Assembly: GCF_008271745.1 (NCBI RefSeq)
Contig: NZ_VKKZ01000022.1
Location: forward strand, 186,001-250,000
Length of the DNA: 64,000 nucleotides
Reading direction: 5' to 3'
Source of the DNA: Rufibacter glacialis
GTDB lineage: Bacteria > Bacteroidota > Bacteroidia > Cytophagales > Hymenobacteraceae
Shown: piece after piece, positions 37,635-46,300 of the stretch
How positions within the stretch are numbered: the first letter of the stretch is position 1
How the letters are laid out: every line of letters begins with the position of its first letter
Notes under the pieces: generated by a model
What the model was told of the DNA's origin: nothing
Database searches by the model: none
The model's input: the letters and a program-made list of their open reading frames with translations, nothing else
Position numbers and translations under genes: made by a program

Positions 37635-40600
37635 ATGTTAGTTTTTGTTTTAATGTATTCCCAGAAGAATTTAAAAGACGTTTTAAAAAGAGGAGAAAAC
37701 AATTTTGATATACTAAGATTGTTTGCGGCCTTAGCTGTTATAATAGGGCATTCCTATTCCATTTCACCTGAACCTCCCTATCAAGATATAGTACTTAATT
37801 TTCTGCATTTTGACTATTCTGGTTCATTAGCAGTAAAGTTTTTTTTCTTTTTAAGTGGCTTATTGGTGACAAATAGCATTATAGCAAAACCAGATCCATT
37901 TAGCTTTCTATTAAAGAGAGCATTGCGGATTTTTCCTGGACTGCTTGTTTGTTTATTGATCTCAGTATTCATGATTGGGCCTTTGTTTACGCATTTGCCT
38001 TTAATTGAATACTTCTCAATGTCAGAAACTTGGAGGTATATAAGCGATAACCTTTTCTTATACAATATCCGGTGGAAATTATCAGGTGTTTTTACAGAGA
38101 GCAAGTTTGGTCTGAACGGATCACTATGGACTCTCTCTTATGAAATTTTGTGCTATTTATATTTAGCCGTTTTTTATGGTTTAGGATTTCTTAGGAACAA
38201 AGTAAATTCAAATATCTTCTTTACTATTATTATTGGTGTATCATTCTTTGCTCCATTATATCTACCTGGCTTCTTCTCGCAGAACCCAGAAGCACATTTA
38301 CTGCCTGGTTGCTTTAGTATTGGTGCTCTATTTGCTGTCAACAAAGAAAATATACAAGTAGGGATTCCCTACTCCATTTTGTTCCTGTTGCTTATTATTC
38401 TGCTCAAGGATTCAATTGTTTTTCAATTTGTATTCTATATAGCATTGTTCTATATGACAGTTGTTGTTGCTTCATTGCCCTATGTTGTACAAAAAATAAA
38501 GCTTCCATTTGATGCATCTTTTGGGGTGTATATTTATGGCTTTGTAATTCAACAATGTCTTCATGCTGTTTTTCCAGAAATGGGAGTCCATAGCCATCAG
38601 GTTATTTCATCATTATTAGCCATTGGGTTTGGGGTATTTTCATGGCAATTTGTAGAAAAGAGGTTTATTAAGCTTGGTAATGAGATAAGGGTAACCGATT
38701 TTATAAATTTTATAAACAAAAAATCTAAAGTTCAAATTGAAAACATACCACAAACTCAACAAATCTTTTTTAATGATAGAGTTTTAGGAATTGATATAAA
38801 GAAACTCAAATCTTCTAAATTTATATTTTTGATATCTTTTACATTAGTAGCGGCAGTTATTCACGCTCTTGTGTTAAAGTTTGTCTTTCCTGGTTATTAT
38901 AGCCCATTATATCCACTTCATTCGGATTATTACATACCTGCAGCTGTAGCCAACTCAAGCTTGGACGTTTATTCTTTTTCTGGATTGTTAACTTGGCCAA
39001 GACCGGTTCATATAACATTCATGAAAATAATAGGATACACAGGAATACAAGGAAGTATTGCTTGTGTTATTGCTTTAGTATGTATTAATACAGCTTTGGG
39101 TGCTCTTTTACTTAAATACATATTCAAGATTCCAATTACCAAGTTGTTTTTGCTATTCTTTATACTGTACTGCTTTCTGTTGTTTTCTCAACCCTATTTC
39201 TATATATTTTATGCTCAAGATATAGGTTCTCAGTTATCATACTTTTTTCTACTAATTGGAGCCCTTGTATATTTTTTTAAGTATGAAGATTCAATAACCT
39301 TTGCAAATATAAGTCTATTTGTATTTTGTTTCTTGGCATTTTTGAGTAAAGAAACTTATGGATTAGTAGGGTTATCATCAGCTTTTCTTTGGTTTATTTA
39401 TTACCGGAGAAAACATGCATTTAATGCTTTCATTCCAATGATTGCAACTGGTAGTGCTTTGGTAATTGCATTTGCTATTAATATTCTAGTAAAATCATCA
39501 TTCATTAATCCTGACGCAGAAGTAAACTCAGATTACCACATAAGTTTAAATCCTATGTTGGTGATTCCGGAGTGGCTTAGGTATGCAAATGAATCAATTA
39601 ACATTGTTAACATTATAGTAGCGATATTGATTCTATTCCTGGTAATCAAATCAAAAAACTCTAATCGAATAAAACTACTGTATTTATTAGCAGGATGTAT
39701 AATAGCAACTGGTTTGTCATGGGTGCCTAATGCTATTCTGCCAAATCATCATTTCAAAGGTTACTCCTTCAATGGTGCATATTTGTTTTACTTGCCTTTG
39801 TTAATTTTACCTGTAGTTCTTTTTGAAAAAGATAAAGCTAAAGGTTTTTCGATTGCTGTTGTTGTACTGTGTCTTCTAAGCCCCGTATTCAATAAAAATA
39901 AATACAGCGATTTAGATAATACTTGGGTTCTGATTCAGGAAGGTACCCAGCGAAACCTATTAAAAAGTCTTGATAAGCAGATAGGAAGATTAGAAGCTTC
40001 TAGCACTCCTCAAAAGATAATTATTCAAGGCATTTCCTTTCCATTTCATCCATTTTCACATCCAGAAGCATTAAGAGTTTTCTCCAATGCTAAATTTGCT
40101 CATTTTGACGTAGTGAATACTAACCCTTCATTCCAAAATGGAGTTAGAACAGATCTTGTTAAATTTATTAGCCCTTCTGATACTTTGAAAACAAGATATG
40201 ATGAAAGATGGCAATTTGATGATCAAGGCAATTTGATTGCAGCTATAGATTTAGAAGCCGAAAAGGTTTTCTTAAAGCCGAAGGTTAGAGAAAGTGCTTT
40301 TATAGTAACCTCAGAAAGTTTACCACTTCATAAAACTGAAGGTTTTTATAATCTTGAAGGTAATCTTAGGTGGACGAATGGTGAAGCTTCCATTGGCCTA
40401 GATTCCACAATTTCAGTCAAAGATAGTGTGATATTAAAGCTGGATACATTTATGCCTCCTATTTGCAAAAATGTTAGCCCTGAGTTGAAAATTGTTGGTA
40501 GCAATAATAAAATTTATAAACCTAGAATGTTTATGAGAAGTGGAGATACTTTTTATTTCTTATTTCTAATGAACAATTCTGATTCAATCAAAAAAATTGA

Positions 40601-40685
40601 TATTACTTCTGAACGTATAGATGCATCACCTGATTTGCGCATTTTATCCTTCCCTTTTGTAAGGTTAGAGGTTATAAAAAAGTAG
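37635..40685 (+). CDS. Acyltransferase-3 family protein fused to a second membrane domain and a C-terminal ectodomain
   Basis: 1016 residues. Residues about 20-350 are an OafA-type acyltransferase 3 domain: RGENNFDILRLFAALAVIIGHS holds the conserved R and catalytic-type H, and GSLWTLSYEILCYL is the second landmark. Residues about 390-760 form a further set of about 10 transmembrane helices (for example AQDIGSQLSYFFLLIGALVYFF), with a luminal H-P-rich opening that resembles GT-C fold membrane proteins, though no GT-C motif was confirmed. The last about 250 residues are soluble and beta-rich. It probably O-acylates the glycan at the inner membrane. Start may instead be the ATG at 37659. Very AT-rich. 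Confidence 0.8.
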   Translation: MLVFVLMYSQKNLKDVLKRGENNFDILRLFAALAVIIGHSYSISPEPPYQDIVLNFLHFDYSGSLAVKFFFFLSGLLVTNSIIAKPDPFSFLLKRALRIFPGLLVCLLISVFMIGPLFTHLPLIEYFSMSETWRYISDNLFLYNIRWKLSGVFTESKFGLNGSLWTLSYEILCYLYLAVFYGLGFLRNKVNSNIFFTIIIGVSFFAPLYLPGFFSQNPEAHLLPGCFSIGALFAVNKENIQVGIPYSILFLLLIILLKDSIVFQFVFYIALFYMTVVVASLPYVVQKIKLPFDASFGVYIYGFVIQQCLHAVFPEMGVHSHQVISSLLAIGFGVFSWQFVEKRFIKLGNEIRVTDFINFINKKSKVQIENIPQTQQIFFNDRVLGIDIKKLKSSKFIFLISFTLVAAVIHALVLKFVFPGYYSPLYPLHSDYYIPAAVANSSLDVYSFSGLLTWPRPVHITFMKIIGYTGIQGSIACVIALVCINTALGALLLKYIFKIPITKLFLLFFILYCFLLFSQPYFYIFYAQDIGSQLSYFFLLIGALVYFFKYEDSITFANISLFVFCFLAFLSKETYGLVGLSSAFLWFIYYRRKHAFNAFIPMIATGSALVIAFAINILVKSSFINPDAEVNSDYHISLNPMLVIPEWLRYANESINIVNIIVAILILFLVIKSKNSNRIKLLYLLAGCIIATGLSWVPNAILPNHHFKGYSFNGAYLFYLPLLILPVVLFEKDKAKGFSIAVVVLCLLSPVFNKNKYSDLDNTWVLIQEGTQRNLLKSLDKQIGRLEASSTPQKIIIQGISFPFHPFSHPEALRVFSNAKFAHFDVVNTNPSFQNGVRTDLVKFISPSDTLKTRYDERWQFDDQGNLIAAIDLEAEKVFLKPKVRESAFIVTSESLPLHKTEGFYNLEGNLRWTNGEASIGLDSTISVKDSVILKLDTFMPPICKNVSPELKIVGSNNKIYKPRMFMRSGDTFYFLFLMNNSDSIKKIDITSERIDASPDLRILSFPFVRLEVIKK

Positions 40686-40704
40686 TCTTTAAAAAGTAGT
40701 CTTT
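40677..40704. repeat. Tandem 14-base duplication across a stop codon
   Basis: AAAAAGTAGTCTTT occurs twice head to tail (40677-40690, 40691-40704). The first copy contains the stop codon of the acyltransferase gene. Probably replication slippage. Confidence 0.7.
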
Positions 40705-40851
40705 AATTAGATAATTAAACGAGCATGTAAAATATTCTTCTCTCATAAAAGAATATAATTAACCTTGATTTTTTTGAATGTTATATTCATAGCATACATC
40801 TATAGATGTAACTAATCTTTATTTTAACTTTTTAGATTGTATTTTTATTAA

Positions 40852-41265
40852 GTGGCTACTTTAAATGAATGCGGTATAATTGATTTTCCTAAGATACTTG
40901 ATCCAAGGGGTAATCTTTCATTTTTGGAGGAGAACAAGCATTTTCCATTTCACATTGAAAGGACCTACTGGATCTATGATGTACCTGGGGGAGAAAAGAG
41001 AGGTGGCCATTCTTTCAAAACTAATCAGGAGGTCATTATTGCTCTATCCGGCAGTTTTGACGTTGTCTTGGATGACGGGGTCAATAAAAAGGTGTTTTCC
41101 CTTAACCGTTCTTATTATGGCCTGTATATTCCCCAACTAATTTGGAGGCATATGGAAAATTTCTCGACGAACTCTCTTGCATTGATGGTTTCATCTACAG
41201 TGTTTGCCGAGTCAGATTACGAACGCGATTACGGGGTGTTTTTAAATACAAAAAATGGTAAATAG
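40852..41265 (+). CDS. FdtA/QdtA-like cupin, divergent copy
   Basis: 137-residue cupin of the WxcM C-terminal/FdtA family, which convert dTDP-4-keto-6-deoxyglucose to its 3-keto isomer. The GTG at 40852 is the only start that keeps the full N-terminal strand. The core IYDVPGGEKRGGHSFKTNQE ... ALSGSFDVVLDDG ... RSYYGLYIPQLIWRHMENF is clear. Where the next gene has HAHK, this one has H53-S-F-K: the second histidine, part of the active site in characterised FdtA/QdtA, is replaced by Phe55. It may therefore be a different isomerase or a non-catalytic partner. Overlaps the next gene by 11 bases, so the two are probably co-translated. Confidence 0.88.
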   Translation: MATLNECGIIDFPKILDPRGNLSFLEENKHFPFHIERTYWIYDVPGGEKRGGHSFKTNQEVIIALSGSFDVVLDDGVNKKVFSLNRSYYGLYIPQLIWRHMENFSTNSLALMVSSTVFAESDYERDYGVFLNTKNGK

Positions 41266-41674
41266 GGGGCTGGGTATCTATGGCTGCTCAGTGATCGAGC
41301 TGCAGAGAATCAATTTCCGGGCAGGTAATATAACGCCTGTGCATAACTCGGTGGACGTTCCGTTCGATGTGAAACGTATCTTCTATCTGTATGACATACC
41401 CGGGGGAGAATCAAGGGGGGCACACGCCCATAAGGAGTGTCACCAGTTCCTGGTTGCAGCAAGTGGTAGTTTCGAGGTTCTTCTGGACGATGGGTATAAC
41501 AAGAAAATTGTAAGCTTGAACAGACCCTATTACGGGTTGCACATTCCGCCCATGATTTGGGCCTCCGAGATAAACTTCTCCTCCGGGGCCATCTGCTTGG
41601 TCTTAGCTTCCCACACCTATGCTGAAGCTGACTACATAAGAGACTATTCTGATTTTAAGTTAAGGCTGGCATGA
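41255..41674 (+). CDS. FdtA/QdtA-type dTDP-4-keto-6-deoxyglucose 3,4-ketoisomerase
   Basis: 139-residue cupin, second of a tandem pair. It keeps the full active-site signature DIPGGESRGAHAHKECHQF, with H57 and H59, and the strand SFEVLLDDGYNKKIVSLNRPYYG. Known relatives move the keto group from C4 to C3 of dTDP-4-keto-6-deoxyglucose, with products leading to dTDP-Fuc3NAc (FdtA) or dTDP-Qui3NAc (QdtA); the sequence alone does not decide which. The substrate needs RmlA and RmlB, which are not encoded in the window. The ATG at 41255 overlaps the previous gene by 11 bases and the stop overlaps the next start by four. Confidence 0.9.
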   Translation: MVNRGLGIYGCSVIELQRINFRAGNITPVHNSVDVPFDVKRIFYLYDIPGGESRGAHAHKECHQFLVAASGSFEVLLDDGYNKKIVSLNRPYYGLHIPPMIWASEINFSSGAICLVLASHTYAEADYIRDYSDFKLRLA

Positions 41675-42192
41675 TGGAGTTGAAGCTGGAAAATTTTACG
41701 ATGAGGCTGGTAGAGGAGGAGGATTCTGAGTTTATCGTGCAGTTGAGGGACAATAAGTACCTCAGCGGTACCTCCCCTGACGTTGAGGAGCAGAAGGCTT
41801 GGGTTAGGAGTTATAAGGAGAGGGAGGCCGAAAGGAGGGAGTATTACTTCATTGCCGAGGACCTCAAGGGTAAGAGACTTGGCCTGGCAAGGATCTACAA
41901 CTTCAAGGGCGAAAGTTTCGAATTGGGAAGCTGGGTCTTCATGAAGGGTATCGACGAGTCTATTCCGGTGCTGGTGGACATTGCGGTACGGGATTTTGCC
42001 TATGACCGGTTAGGCTTCCGGGTCTGCAGGTTCACGGTAAGCAAGGAAAACAAGGCGGTGCTCCGGTACCACCGGATGTATAAGCCTGAGTTGGTCAGGG
42101 AGGATGAAGAAAACTATTACTTTGAGTTAGAGCTCAGTGCTTACAAGAACAGTAAAAGAAAGATCTTAAACATAATCGAAAATGGAAGCTAA
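41671..42192 (+). CDS. GNAT-family N-acyltransferase
   Basis: 173 residues of the RimJ/RimL-like acetyltransferase fold: LENFTMRLVEEEDSEFIVQL at the N-terminus, the LGLARIYNFKGESFELGSWVF core strands, and LVDIAVRDFAYDRLGFRVCRFTVSKENKAVLRYHRMYKP with the typical acceptor and cofactor loops. From its place between a ketoisomerase, an acyl carrier protein, KAS III and an aminotransferase, it is best explained as the N-acyltransferase of the 3-amino sugar; other such enzymes in this pathway are LbH-fold (FdtC), so the GNAT type and a possible acyl-ACP donor are notable. Start ATG overlaps the previous stop by four bases. Confidence 0.85.
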   Translation: MMELKLENFTMRLVEEEDSEFIVQLRDNKYLSGTSPDVEEQKAWVRSYKEREAERREYYFIAEDLKGKRLGLARIYNFKGESFELGSWVFMKGIDESIPVLVDIAVRDFAYDRLGFRVCRFTVSKENKAVLRYHRMYKPELVREDEENYYFELELSAYKNSKRKILNIIENGS

Positions 42193-42415
42193 AGCCTTTA
42201 TAGACAATTTCCGGGAACAGTTCATTGACGCAGATGAGATCACGGTAGGAATGGATACACGGTTCCGGGACCTTCCTACCTGGGATTCCCTCACGGGTAT
42301 GTCGATTCTGGTGATGATACAGGATGACTACCAAGTATCCTTCACTGCCGAGGAATTGAAGCAATGTAACACGGTACAGGAGGTTTATGACAAGGTAAGC
42401 CTAAAGCAAGGGTAA
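42182..42415 (+). CDS. Acyl carrier protein
   Basis: 77-residue carrier with the phosphopantetheine attachment Ser36 in LPTWDSLTGMSILVMI, followed by helix II and the FTAEELKQCNTVQEVYDKV tail typical of small carrier proteins. It differs from the housekeeping AcpP style (no DSLDTVELVM) and resembles carriers of specialised pathways. It overlaps the GNAT gene by 11 bases, and its TAA-ATG junction touches the KAS III gene (stop ends on the first base of the next start), so it must be made together with them. It probably holds the acyl group placed on the amino sugar. Confidence 0.92.
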   Translation: MEAKAFIDNFREQFIDADEITVGMDTRFRDLPTWDSLTGMSILVMIQDDYQVSFTAEELKQCNTVQEVYDKVSLKQG

Positions 42416-43425
42416 TGGGTAGTGCCAGAGCAAAGTATATCGAATACTATCTCCCTGACCACGTCCTGGACAATCAGCAAATCGCTGCCGAGCACCCGGA
42501 ATGGACTATTGAGAAGATAGCCGCCAAAACGGGTATCTTCCGCCGCCATATTGCCGCCAAGGATGAATTCGCCAGCGATATGGCTGTCAGGGCCGCCCTG
42601 GATCTGTTCTCAGCCCATGGTATTGATCCACAGAGCATAGATTTCATATTGCTTTGCACCCAGAGCCCCGACTATTTCCTCCCCACAACCGCGTGCCTGG
42701 TGCAGGATAGGTTGGGGTTAAGCAAACAGTGCGGCGCCCTTGACTTCAATTTGGGCTGTTCGGGGTACATCTATGGGCTTGGTATGGCCAAAGGTCTTAT
42801 TGCCACAAAACAGGCCAAGAACGTTCTACTGATAACCTCTGAAACATACACTAAGTTTATTCACCCCTCTGACAAGAGCAATAAAACCCTGTTCGGGGAT
42901 GCGGCTGCTGCCACACTAGTAACAGGTGAAGAAGACGGTGAATCTTTGGGTGGCGAGATTCTTGAGTTTGTGTATGGAACAGACGGATCCGGCGCCAGCT
43001 CATTGATTGTGAAAAATGGCGGCGCTAGGACGAACTTCGTGCGGAACAACTTGGTTGAGGGCCTAGAACCTGATGGGGATGACCTCTACATGGATGGTGG
43101 GGCTATCTTTGAGTTCACCGCATTTAATGTTCCCAAACTGGTAAAAGACACCTTAGTTAAGCATGAGTTGTCAATGGAGGAAATTGACCTATTTGTTTTT
43201 CATCAAGCTAACCAGTTCATGCTGAACACCATCCGGAAAAGGGCGGGTATTCCCGAAGAAAAATTCTTTGTTTACCTGGAGGATTGCGGGAATACGGTCT
43301 CCTCCACCATCCCGATCGCACTTAGGGAGGCAATGAGACAGGGCAGAATTAAAAAAGGCGACAAAGTGCTGTTGGCCGGGTTCGGGGTGGGCCTTTCCAT
43401 GGGCGCAACTATTTTACAGTTTTAA
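42415..43425 (+). CDS. 3-oxoacyl-ACP synthase III-like (KAS III/FabH family)
   Basis: 336-residue thiolase-fold condensing enzyme. The catalytic triad of KAS III is complete: C115 ([12 protein letters not shown]), H263 ([11 protein letters not shown]) and N293 ([12 protein letters not shown]). FabH starts acyl chains by condensing acetyl-CoA with malonyl-ACP. Within a sugar cluster it would prepare a short 3-oxoacyl-ACP (later reduced elsewhere, since no reductase is encoded here), or act as an acyl-transfer enzyme as some KAS III-like proteins do. It follows the carrier protein gene with a one-base overlap and is 11 bases from the aminotransferase gene. Its composition is higher in GC than the rest of the locus. 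Confidence 0.93.
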   Translation: MGSARAKYIEYYLPDHVLDNQQIAAEHPEWTIEKIAAKTGIFRRHIAAKDEFASDMAVRAALDLFSAHGIDPQSIDFILLCTQSPDYFLPTTACLVQDRLGLSKQCGALDFNLGCSGYIYGLGMAKGLIATKQAKNVLLITSETYTKFIHPSDKSNKTLFGDAAAATLVTGEEDGESLGGEILEFVYGTDGSGASSLIVKNGGARTNFVRNNLVEGLEPDGDDLYMDGGAIFEFTAFNVPKLVKDTLVKHELSMEEIDLFVFHQANQFMLNTIRKRAGIPEEKFFVYLEDCGNTVSSTIPIALREAMRQGRIKKGDKVLLAGFGVGLSMGATILQF

Positions 43426-43436
43426 CTTATTCAAAT

Positions 43437-44543
43437 ATGCAAATACCTTTTTTATCCTTTAATTCCCAGAATGCATTGATCCGGGATCAGGTACTTGAGG
43501 CAATGCAGGGCGTATTTGACTCCAAATGGTACATCTTAGGCGACTACGTTAAGCAATTTGAGAGGGAATACGCCATTTTCAATGATACCGCTAGTTGCAT
43601 AGGGGTGGCCAATGGGTTGGATGCGCTGCAGATTTCGTTGAAGGTGCTAGGGATAGGCGAGGGGGATGAGGTGATTGTCCCGTCAAACACATACATCGCC
43701 ACTTGGCTGGCCGTGTCATACGTAGGGGCCACCTTGGTGCCCGTAGAACCTAATATAGCTACCTATAATATTGACCCAGCTAAAATAGAAGCTGCTATTA
43801 CTTCCAGAACCAAAGCCATAATTCCTGTCCATTTATATGGCCAGGCGTGTGAAATGGACGCTATAATGGCAATCTCAAAGAAGCACAATCTGTATGTTGT
43901 GGAGGACAACGCACAGGCACAGGGGGCCTTGTATAACGGAAGGAAGACCGGGAGTTTTGGTCATGCCAATGGGACCAGCTTCTACCCTGGGAAAAATCTT
44001 GGAGCCTTGGGAGATGCGGGCGCCATCACCACCAATGATGAGGAGATATCTAAGAAAATTACTTCTTTCCGAAATTATGGGTCTCATAAGAAGTATTACA
44101 ACGAGGTCAAGGGCGTTAACTCTAGGTTGGATGAGCTTCAGGCGGCCATATTAAGTGTGAAATTACCTTATTTGCTTGAGTGGACTGAACAGAGAAAAAA
44201 CTTGGCAGACCATTATAATAGATGCTTGGCTGACGTGCATCAACTTAATACACCCGTTTTAACCAATGGTGCAACACACGTCTACCATATCTATATGGTA
44301 CGTACAACAAAGCGGGACGAATTACAACAATTTCTTCAAAGGAAAGGGATAGGCACGGTCATCCATTACCCGGTGCCACCCCACCTGCAGGAAGCTTACA
44401 AATATTTAGGATACAAGAAAGGAGACTTCCCAATAGCAGAAGATATAGCAAATACCTGCCTGAGCTTGCCCTTGTGGCCTGGTATGACCAAAGAGGAGGT
44501 AGAAACAGTATGTAGTAGTATTGAAGAATTCTTTCATGACTAA
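43437..44543 (+). CDS. DegT/DnrJ/EryC1/StrS sugar aminotransferase (FdtB/QdtB-like)
   Basis: 368-residue PLP enzyme that transaminates a 3-keto sugar nucleotide from glutamate. The Schiff-base lysine is K186 in [16 protein letters not shown], the PLP-ring aspartate is D157 ([11 protein letters not shown]), and the substrate loop [25 protein letters not shown] and the [18 protein letters not shown] segment are those of the FdtB/QdtB group. Together with the ketoisomerase upstream, it would give dTDP-3-amino-3,6-dideoxyhexose. The stop overlaps the next gene's ATG at 44536 by eight bases. Confidence 0.92.
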   Translation: MQIPFLSFNSQNALIRDQVLEAMQGVFDSKWYILGDYVKQFEREYAIFNDTASCIGVANGLDALQISLKVLGIGEGDEVIVPSNTYIATWLAVSYVGATLVPVEPNIATYNIDPAKIEAAITSRTKAIIPVHLYGQACEMDAIMAISKKHNLYVVEDNAQAQGALYNGRKTGSFGHANGTSFYPGKNLGALGDAGAITTNDEEISKKITSFRNYGSHKKYYNEVKGVNSRLDELQAAILSVKLPYLLEWTEQRKNLADHYNRCLADVHQLNTPVLTNGATHVYHIYMVRTTKRDELQQFLQRKGIGTVIHYPVPPHLQEAYKYLGYKKGDFPIAEDIANTCLSLPLWPGMTKEEVETVCSSIEEFFHD

Positions 44544-45462
44544 GCTTTCCATAGTAATTCCTTGTTACTTCAATGAACAGAATATACCTGCCACAACAAA
44601 AGAATTAATATCTAGTGAAAGCCTTTTTGATGAAGAGGTTGAGTTTGAGTATATTTTTGTTGATGACGGTTCAGGAGATAATACCCTCCAAGAACTACTA
44701 AAATTTAAGAAACTGTATCCAAGTAAGGTTAAGGTGTTAAAACTGGCAGGGAATGTTGGTTCCTATAATGCGGTTGTAGCAGGCATGGAGGTAGCAAGCG
44801 GTGATTGTACGGTTATCATTGCAGCAGATTTGCAAGACCCACCTGAATTGATGGTTCAAATGTATAACTATTGGAAGCAGGGATTCAAGTTGGTAATTGG
44901 GAACAGAATGGATAGGGAAGAATCGCCTGTTCAGAAATTCTTCTCCAATACCTTCCATTCCATTATGAAAAAAATCGCCCTTAAGAATATCCCTGATGGA
45001 GGCTTTGACTATGTTTTCTTTGATAGACAGATAAGGGAAGAGGTTGTTAAGATGAAGGAGCGTAATAGCAACATCTTTTATCTTATGACTTGGATGGGGT
45101 ACGCCTACATAAACATACCCTATGTAAGGAAGAAGCGAGAGATTGGAAAGTCAAGGTGGACTCTACAGAAAAAGATTAAGCTTTTAATCGACTCATTACT
45201 CTCATTTTCATTTTTCCCTATTCGAGCTATCTCTGTAATCGGAATAGGGCTTGGGTTAGGGGCTTTCATTTACGGGTTATACATTATGATCTCTCGTTTT
45301 ATGGGCTTTATAGATGTAGAGGGTTGGTCTGCGCTTATGGTAGTGGTATTGTTTGTGTCTTCCTTTCAAATGATAGCTATAGGAATATTAGGAGAATACG
45401 TTTGGCGCGGTCTTGATGCAAGTAGAGAAAGGCCTCTATTCGTAGTTGAAAAAGTTTACTAA
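44536..45462 (+). CDS. Family 2 glycosyltransferase, polyprenyl-phosphate type with membrane anchor
   Basis: 308 residues from the ATG at 44536, which overlaps the aminotransferase stop; a frame start at 44521 would add five residues without value. The N-terminal GT-A domain begins [18 protein letters not shown], with [11 protein letters not shown] and [17 protein letters not shown], the QDPP motif being typical of DPM1/GtrB-like enzymes that put a sugar on polyprenyl phosphate. The C-terminal [28 protein letters not shown] and two transmembrane helices are the usual membrane anchor. It may build a lipid-linked sugar donor for periplasmic modification of the glycan, or transfer the 3-amino sugar. 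Confidence 0.88.
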   Translation: MTKLSIVIPCYFNEQNIPATTKELISSESLFDEEVEFEYIFVDDGSGDNTLQELLKFKKLYPSKVKVLKLAGNVGSYNAVVAGMEVASGDCTVIIAADLQDPPELMVQMYNYWKQGFKLVIGNRMDREESPVQKFFSNTFHSIMKKIALKNIPDGGFDYVFFDRQIREEVVKMKERNSNIFYLMTWMGYAYINIPYVRKKREIGKSRWTLQKKIKLLIDSLLSFSFFPIRAISVIGIGLGLGAFIYGLYIMISRFMGFIDVEGWSALMVVVLFVSSFQMIAIGILGEYVWRGLDASRERPLFVVEKVY

Positions 45463-45565
45463 ACGTCAAGGCTAGTCATGATGCTTGCTTAAGGCTTTTT
45501 TTCATTTAAGGAAAGCTTAGTTTAACTGATGGATATTGAAATTTTATTTATCTTCCAATTTCTTA

Positions 45566-46300
45566 ATGAAAGGGGCACCCATATTTTCTATAATGGTACA
45601 TTGCTTTTATGGAGTGGATAGCTTTCAGGAACAGATACATCCTTTGAATGAAAAGTATCCTTTTCAATTATTCCTTAACTCAGTGATTCATAATGGGATG
45701 TGCAATGATACTGCAATCACAGATTTCGATTTCATACCCAGCCAAAATGTGGTCTTTAGAAGGTCAACCAACGTAGGGAAAGACATTGGAGGTAAGTTTG
45801 TTTTATTAGATACTTACTTAAGATTAGGTATAAAAACCAAATACATAGTTTTTATCCATGACAAAAAAAGTCCTCACTTAGTTAATGGAAGCAAGTGGTT
45901 TGATAATCTTATTAGAATTGTTGAACCTACTTTAGTTGATGAGATTATAAACTCTTTTGAAAGAAACAATAAGATTGGCATAATCGCATCAAGAGGATCT
46001 GTAATGAAGGAAGCTAGTTCGCCAGGGTACTTTGAAAGCAATAATGGTAGGTTACTTTCTCAGTTACAAAAGAAATATGATGTTTACCCAATAGACTTAG
46101 CCTATGTGGCCGGCACTATGTTTTGGGTAAGATCTGACATCATAACAAAGTTTTTCCAGCGTTTTCATCCTCTGGAGATAAGGGCAAGTTTAGAAGAAGG
46201 GAATATATTAGACAATGAGGCAGGTACAATTACGCATTCTTGGGAAAGGCTTTTATCGTGGATCGTCACCTCTCAAGGGTACCACATCAAAGAAGTATGA
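45566..46300 (+). CDS. RgpF-like (rhamnan synthesis F family) protein
   Basis: 244 residues from the ATG at 45566; the frame extends to a TTG at 45536. The segment VVFRRSTNVGKDIGGKFVLL and YIVFIHDKKSPHLVNGSKW is the landmark of the RgpF/PF05045 family, found in proteins that make rhamnose-containing cell-wall polysaccharides, followed by YVAGTMFWVRSDIITKFF. These are glycosyltransferases or their helpers; the acceptor is unknown. Its TGA stop shares bases with the next gene's ATG (ATGA), so the two are translationally coupled. Confidence 0.82.
   Translation: MKGAPIFSIMVHCFYGVDSFQEQIHPLNEKYPFQLFLNSVIHNGMCNDTAITDFDFIPSQNVVFRRSTNVGKDIGGKFVLLDTYLRLGIKTKYIVFIHDKKSPHLVNGSKWFDNLIRIVEPTLVDEIINSFERNNKIGIIASRGSVMKEASSPGYFESNNGRLLSQLQKKYDVYPIDLAYVAGTMFWVRSDIITKFFQRFHPLEIRASLEEGNILDNEAGTITHSWERLLSWIVTSQGYHIKEV

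Noticed and set aside
38000-40680. Possibility that the 1016-residue acyltransferase is two genes
   Set aside because: The reading frame is uninterrupted and hydrophobicity continues without an internal start-like break, so it was kept as one fusion.
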